In this document: positions 62,424 to 64,000 of the stretch, piece by piece
Position numbering within the stretch: position 1 is the stretch's first letter
Layout: each line of letters opens with the position of its first letter
Source: Terriglobia bacterium
GTDB taxonomy: Bacteria; Acidobacteriota; Terriglobia; Terriglobales; Acidobacteriaceae
Direction of reading: 5' to 3'
NCBI GenBank assembly: GCA_020073165.1
Contig: JAIQFP010000006.1
Coordinates: 124,001-188,000 of the forward strand
DNA: 64,000 bases
Notes under the pieces: generated by a model
Told to the model about the DNA's origin: nothing
The model's database searches: none
What the model saw: only the letters and a program-made list of their open reading frames with translations
Program-made: the position numbers and the translations under genes

Positions 62424-64000
62424 TCACTTTGGAAGGGTGCCAGTCTCAATCTTCAAAACGTTGTTGCTCATGTCGCTTTCCGGCACGCTGCCGTCGTTCA
62501 CCGTGACTTCCTGCGGCGCGGTTGGGGCCTCGATCCGCACCACCGCTTTCGACTTCGCTCGCGCCTCCAGCCGTTTGGTGATCTCTCCGCCCTCCACCTT
62601 CAGCGTCACCGGCACTTCGGCGCCAGCCTGACCCAGGTTCTCCACCGACACGGTGACCACATACCCGCCCCCAACCGTCGCCCGCGGAATCGCCGAGTCC
62701 ACCCGAAAATCCGGCAACCCGCGATCACGATAGACCCAGTCATCGAAAAACCATTCCAGGTCCCGCTTGCTCTGCGCCTCGATCAGGCGCTGCACGTACG
62801 AAGGCGCTTTGTCCTCCTCGGGACGATACGCAGCCAGTGCCTTTTTCAGCGCCGCTTCACCCACCATGTCGCGCAGCATCCACCATACGTACATGGCTTT
62901 GCTGCGGTATAGCTCCTCCACGCTGGTATTGACCAGCGACTCCCGCGCCGCCGCGCCCTTATCGTGCTCAGCCGTGATGGTGTTCTCGGCATTGGCCACC
63001 GCCGTGCGATGCTGCGCCATGAAATCCAGTGCCGCCTTTCGTCCGCTCTGCTGCTCGCGGAACGCCGCTTGCGCAAAATGCGCCAGCCCTTCGTAGATCC
63101 ACAGACGCTCTGAAGGAAACGCCGCATGTGTCAACTGGTGAACCGCCGTCATCTGTACCAGCCGTGTATCGGCGGATGGGCTGAGTGGCGTCAGCAGCAT
63201 GCTGCCGCTCTCGAACGGCGCAGCTTGCGGATCGGCGAGTTCCGCAACCACCGCCTTCCGTCGGGGAGCGCCAAACCATTCGGTGACGAACGGAGCACCC
63301 AACTCCACCGCCAGGGCGAAGTCTTCCGCGTTTGGCTTGTGACCGGGGAGATAGTGGATTGCCACGGCCGGGCGATCCAGCGTCGAGTAGTCGCCCAGAA
63401 CGAATGCGGGTGTGGTATGCCTTAGTGGCGTAAAAGTGTGTTCCTCGCAGTTCACTCCGGCTGTAGTCGCTGACGAACTCACCCCCGTCGCAGCCCCACG
63501 CTCATCGTTCATTAATCCCGTAGGCGATGTGGAGCAGAAATTGACCCGCATTTGCGCCGCCCCTTCCTTCTCCTTCCATCTCCCTACCGTCTCGAACAAG
63601 CTGTTCCCTTCCCCCAGGTCCGCCGACTCCGTCGCCACCGGATACCACACCACGTATCCAACCCCCCGCACCGCGGTGAACGCCTTGCCGATCTGGTCCC
63701 AGTCGGTATGTTTGGCCGCCTCCTCCGGAACCCCAATCCCGGTCAGCCGCGTGATGTCGAGCGCGATCGTGCCCTCGTAGCCCACCTCGATTTCAACCGT
63801 GCCGTTGGGCGCGACCGGCTGCGGTAACATCACAATCGCCTCCGACAGCCCGCCGGCGTGGTCAAGGTCAGAGAGATAAGGTTGCGAGACGAACTGCACT
63901 GCCTTGCCGCCAATCTGAACAGAACGCCAGTCGAGGCCCGAGGAAATCTGTAGGAAAACGTTTTTCTGCGGAGACGCCGAGTCGTTACGCAGCGTGATCT
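62424..64000 (-). CDS. M1-like exported peptidase with HQLTH motif, 5' end outside window
   Basis: The frame is open to the window edge, so the N-terminus and any signal are missing; about 525 residues are visible. The C-terminal half has the M1-like arrangement AVHQLTHAAFPSERLWIYEGLAHF. The usual zinc motif HExxH reads HQLTH, lacking the catalytic Glu, while the downstream Glu of EGLAHF is kept. YVWWMLRDMVGEAALKKAL is also M1-like. The C-terminal ~100 residues form Ig-like strands. It may be a non-catalytic or altered-mechanism M1 homologue. It is upstream of the beta-CASP gene on the same strand. Confidence 0.8.
   Translation of the reverse strand, partial: ITLRNDSASPQKNVFLQISSGLDWRSVQIGGKAVQFVSQPYLSDLDHAGGLSEAIVMLPQPVAPNGTVEIEVGYEGTIALDITRLTGIGVPEEAAKHTDWDQIGKAFTAVRGVGYVVWYPVATESADLGEGNSLFETVGRWKEKEGAAQMRVNFCSTSPTGLMNDERGAATGVSSSATTAGVNCEEHTFTPLRHTTPAFVLGDYSTLDRPAVAIHYLPGHKPNAEDFALAVELGAPFVTEWFGAPRRKAVVAELADPQAAPFESGSMLLTPLSPSADTRLVQMTAVHQLTHAAFPSERLWIYEGLAHFAQAAFREQQSGRKAALDFMAQHRTAVANAENTITAEHDKGAAARESLVNTSVEELYRSKAMYVWWMLRDMVGEAALKKALAAYRPEEDKAPSYVQRLIEAQSKRDLEWFFDDWVYRDRGLPDFRVDSAIPRATVGGGYVVTVSVENLGQAGAEVPVTLKVEGGEITKRLEARAKSKAVVRIEAPTAPQEVTVNDGSVPESDMSNNVLKIETGTLPK

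Noticed and set aside
60795-62912. A 705-codon plus-strand frame opposite the beta-CASP and M1-like genes
   Set aside because: It is antisense to two well-supported genes, with Arg/His-rich shadow composition and no recognisable motif.

Overview
The window is chromosomal DNA from a GC-rich Gram-negative bacterium. The best fit is an acidobacterium (Terriglobia/Koribacter-like). This is inferred from the mix of Kdo/LPS genes, GloVer-repeat and FG-GAP secreted proteins, lactonase-type beta-propeller lipoproteins, an acidobacterial-style DUF5694 protein, and many intergenic inverted repeats. No rRNA or other decisive phylogenetic marker is present. Coding density is high, and most genes are housekeeping genes in short operons.

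Layout: 0-2.8 kb holds the end of a PLP decarboxylase, a GAF protein, a secreted protein and a MerB-like organomercurial lyase read through an in-frame TGA. 3-8.6 kb is a forward run pyrG-osmC-like-kdsA-K+ channel-kdsD-small ORF. 8.6-17 kb has a DUF5694 protein, proS, a DUF4845-type protein, a beta-propeller lipoprotein, a class A PBP and a TPR protein. 17-20.7 kb (reverse) has kdsC and a catalytic/non-catalytic M16 peptidase pair. 20.9-26.5 kb has an Lhr-type helicase and an M23 peptidase. 26.5-29 kb is a small islet bounded by an intact tRNA-Ala(GGC) and a duplicated 3' half of it, carrying one GloVer/IPT protein.

29-39.7 kb is forward: a secreted coiled protein, an ECF sigma/anti-sigma pair, two TPR-type exported proteins, then rnc-lepB-lepB-asmA-like-secreted protein with stop/start overlaps. 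39.8-43 kb (reverse) has an exported D-aminoacylase-like amidohydrolase and an APC permease. 43-49.5 kb has a beta-helix acyltransferase, an M50 protease, trpS, scpA, scpB, rluB and hisC. 49.8-52 kb is an FG-GAP protein. 52-54 kb (reverse) has mutM and an overlapping ROK glucokinase. 54.3-64 kb has purA, a monooxygenase-like protein, a tautomerase, ndk, sucCD, trpD, a DinB protein, a beta-CASP metallo-beta-lactamase and a truncated M1-like peptidase.

The most notable observation is at 2151-2828 (minus strand). A MerB-family protein is interrupted by TGA exactly where MerB has its second catalytic cysteine (Cys159). Homology-like sequence continues in frame after the TGA, and a bacterial SECIS-like hairpin with a GGUC apical loop begins a few bases downstream. 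I read this as a selenocysteine-containing organomercurial lyase homologue that a standard gene caller would truncate. Other notable points are a palindromic element inserted in frame in mutM, several families of recurrent intergenic inverted repeats, the tRNA-Ala islet, a probable CTG start, and a candidate small RNA upstream of a strong terminator.
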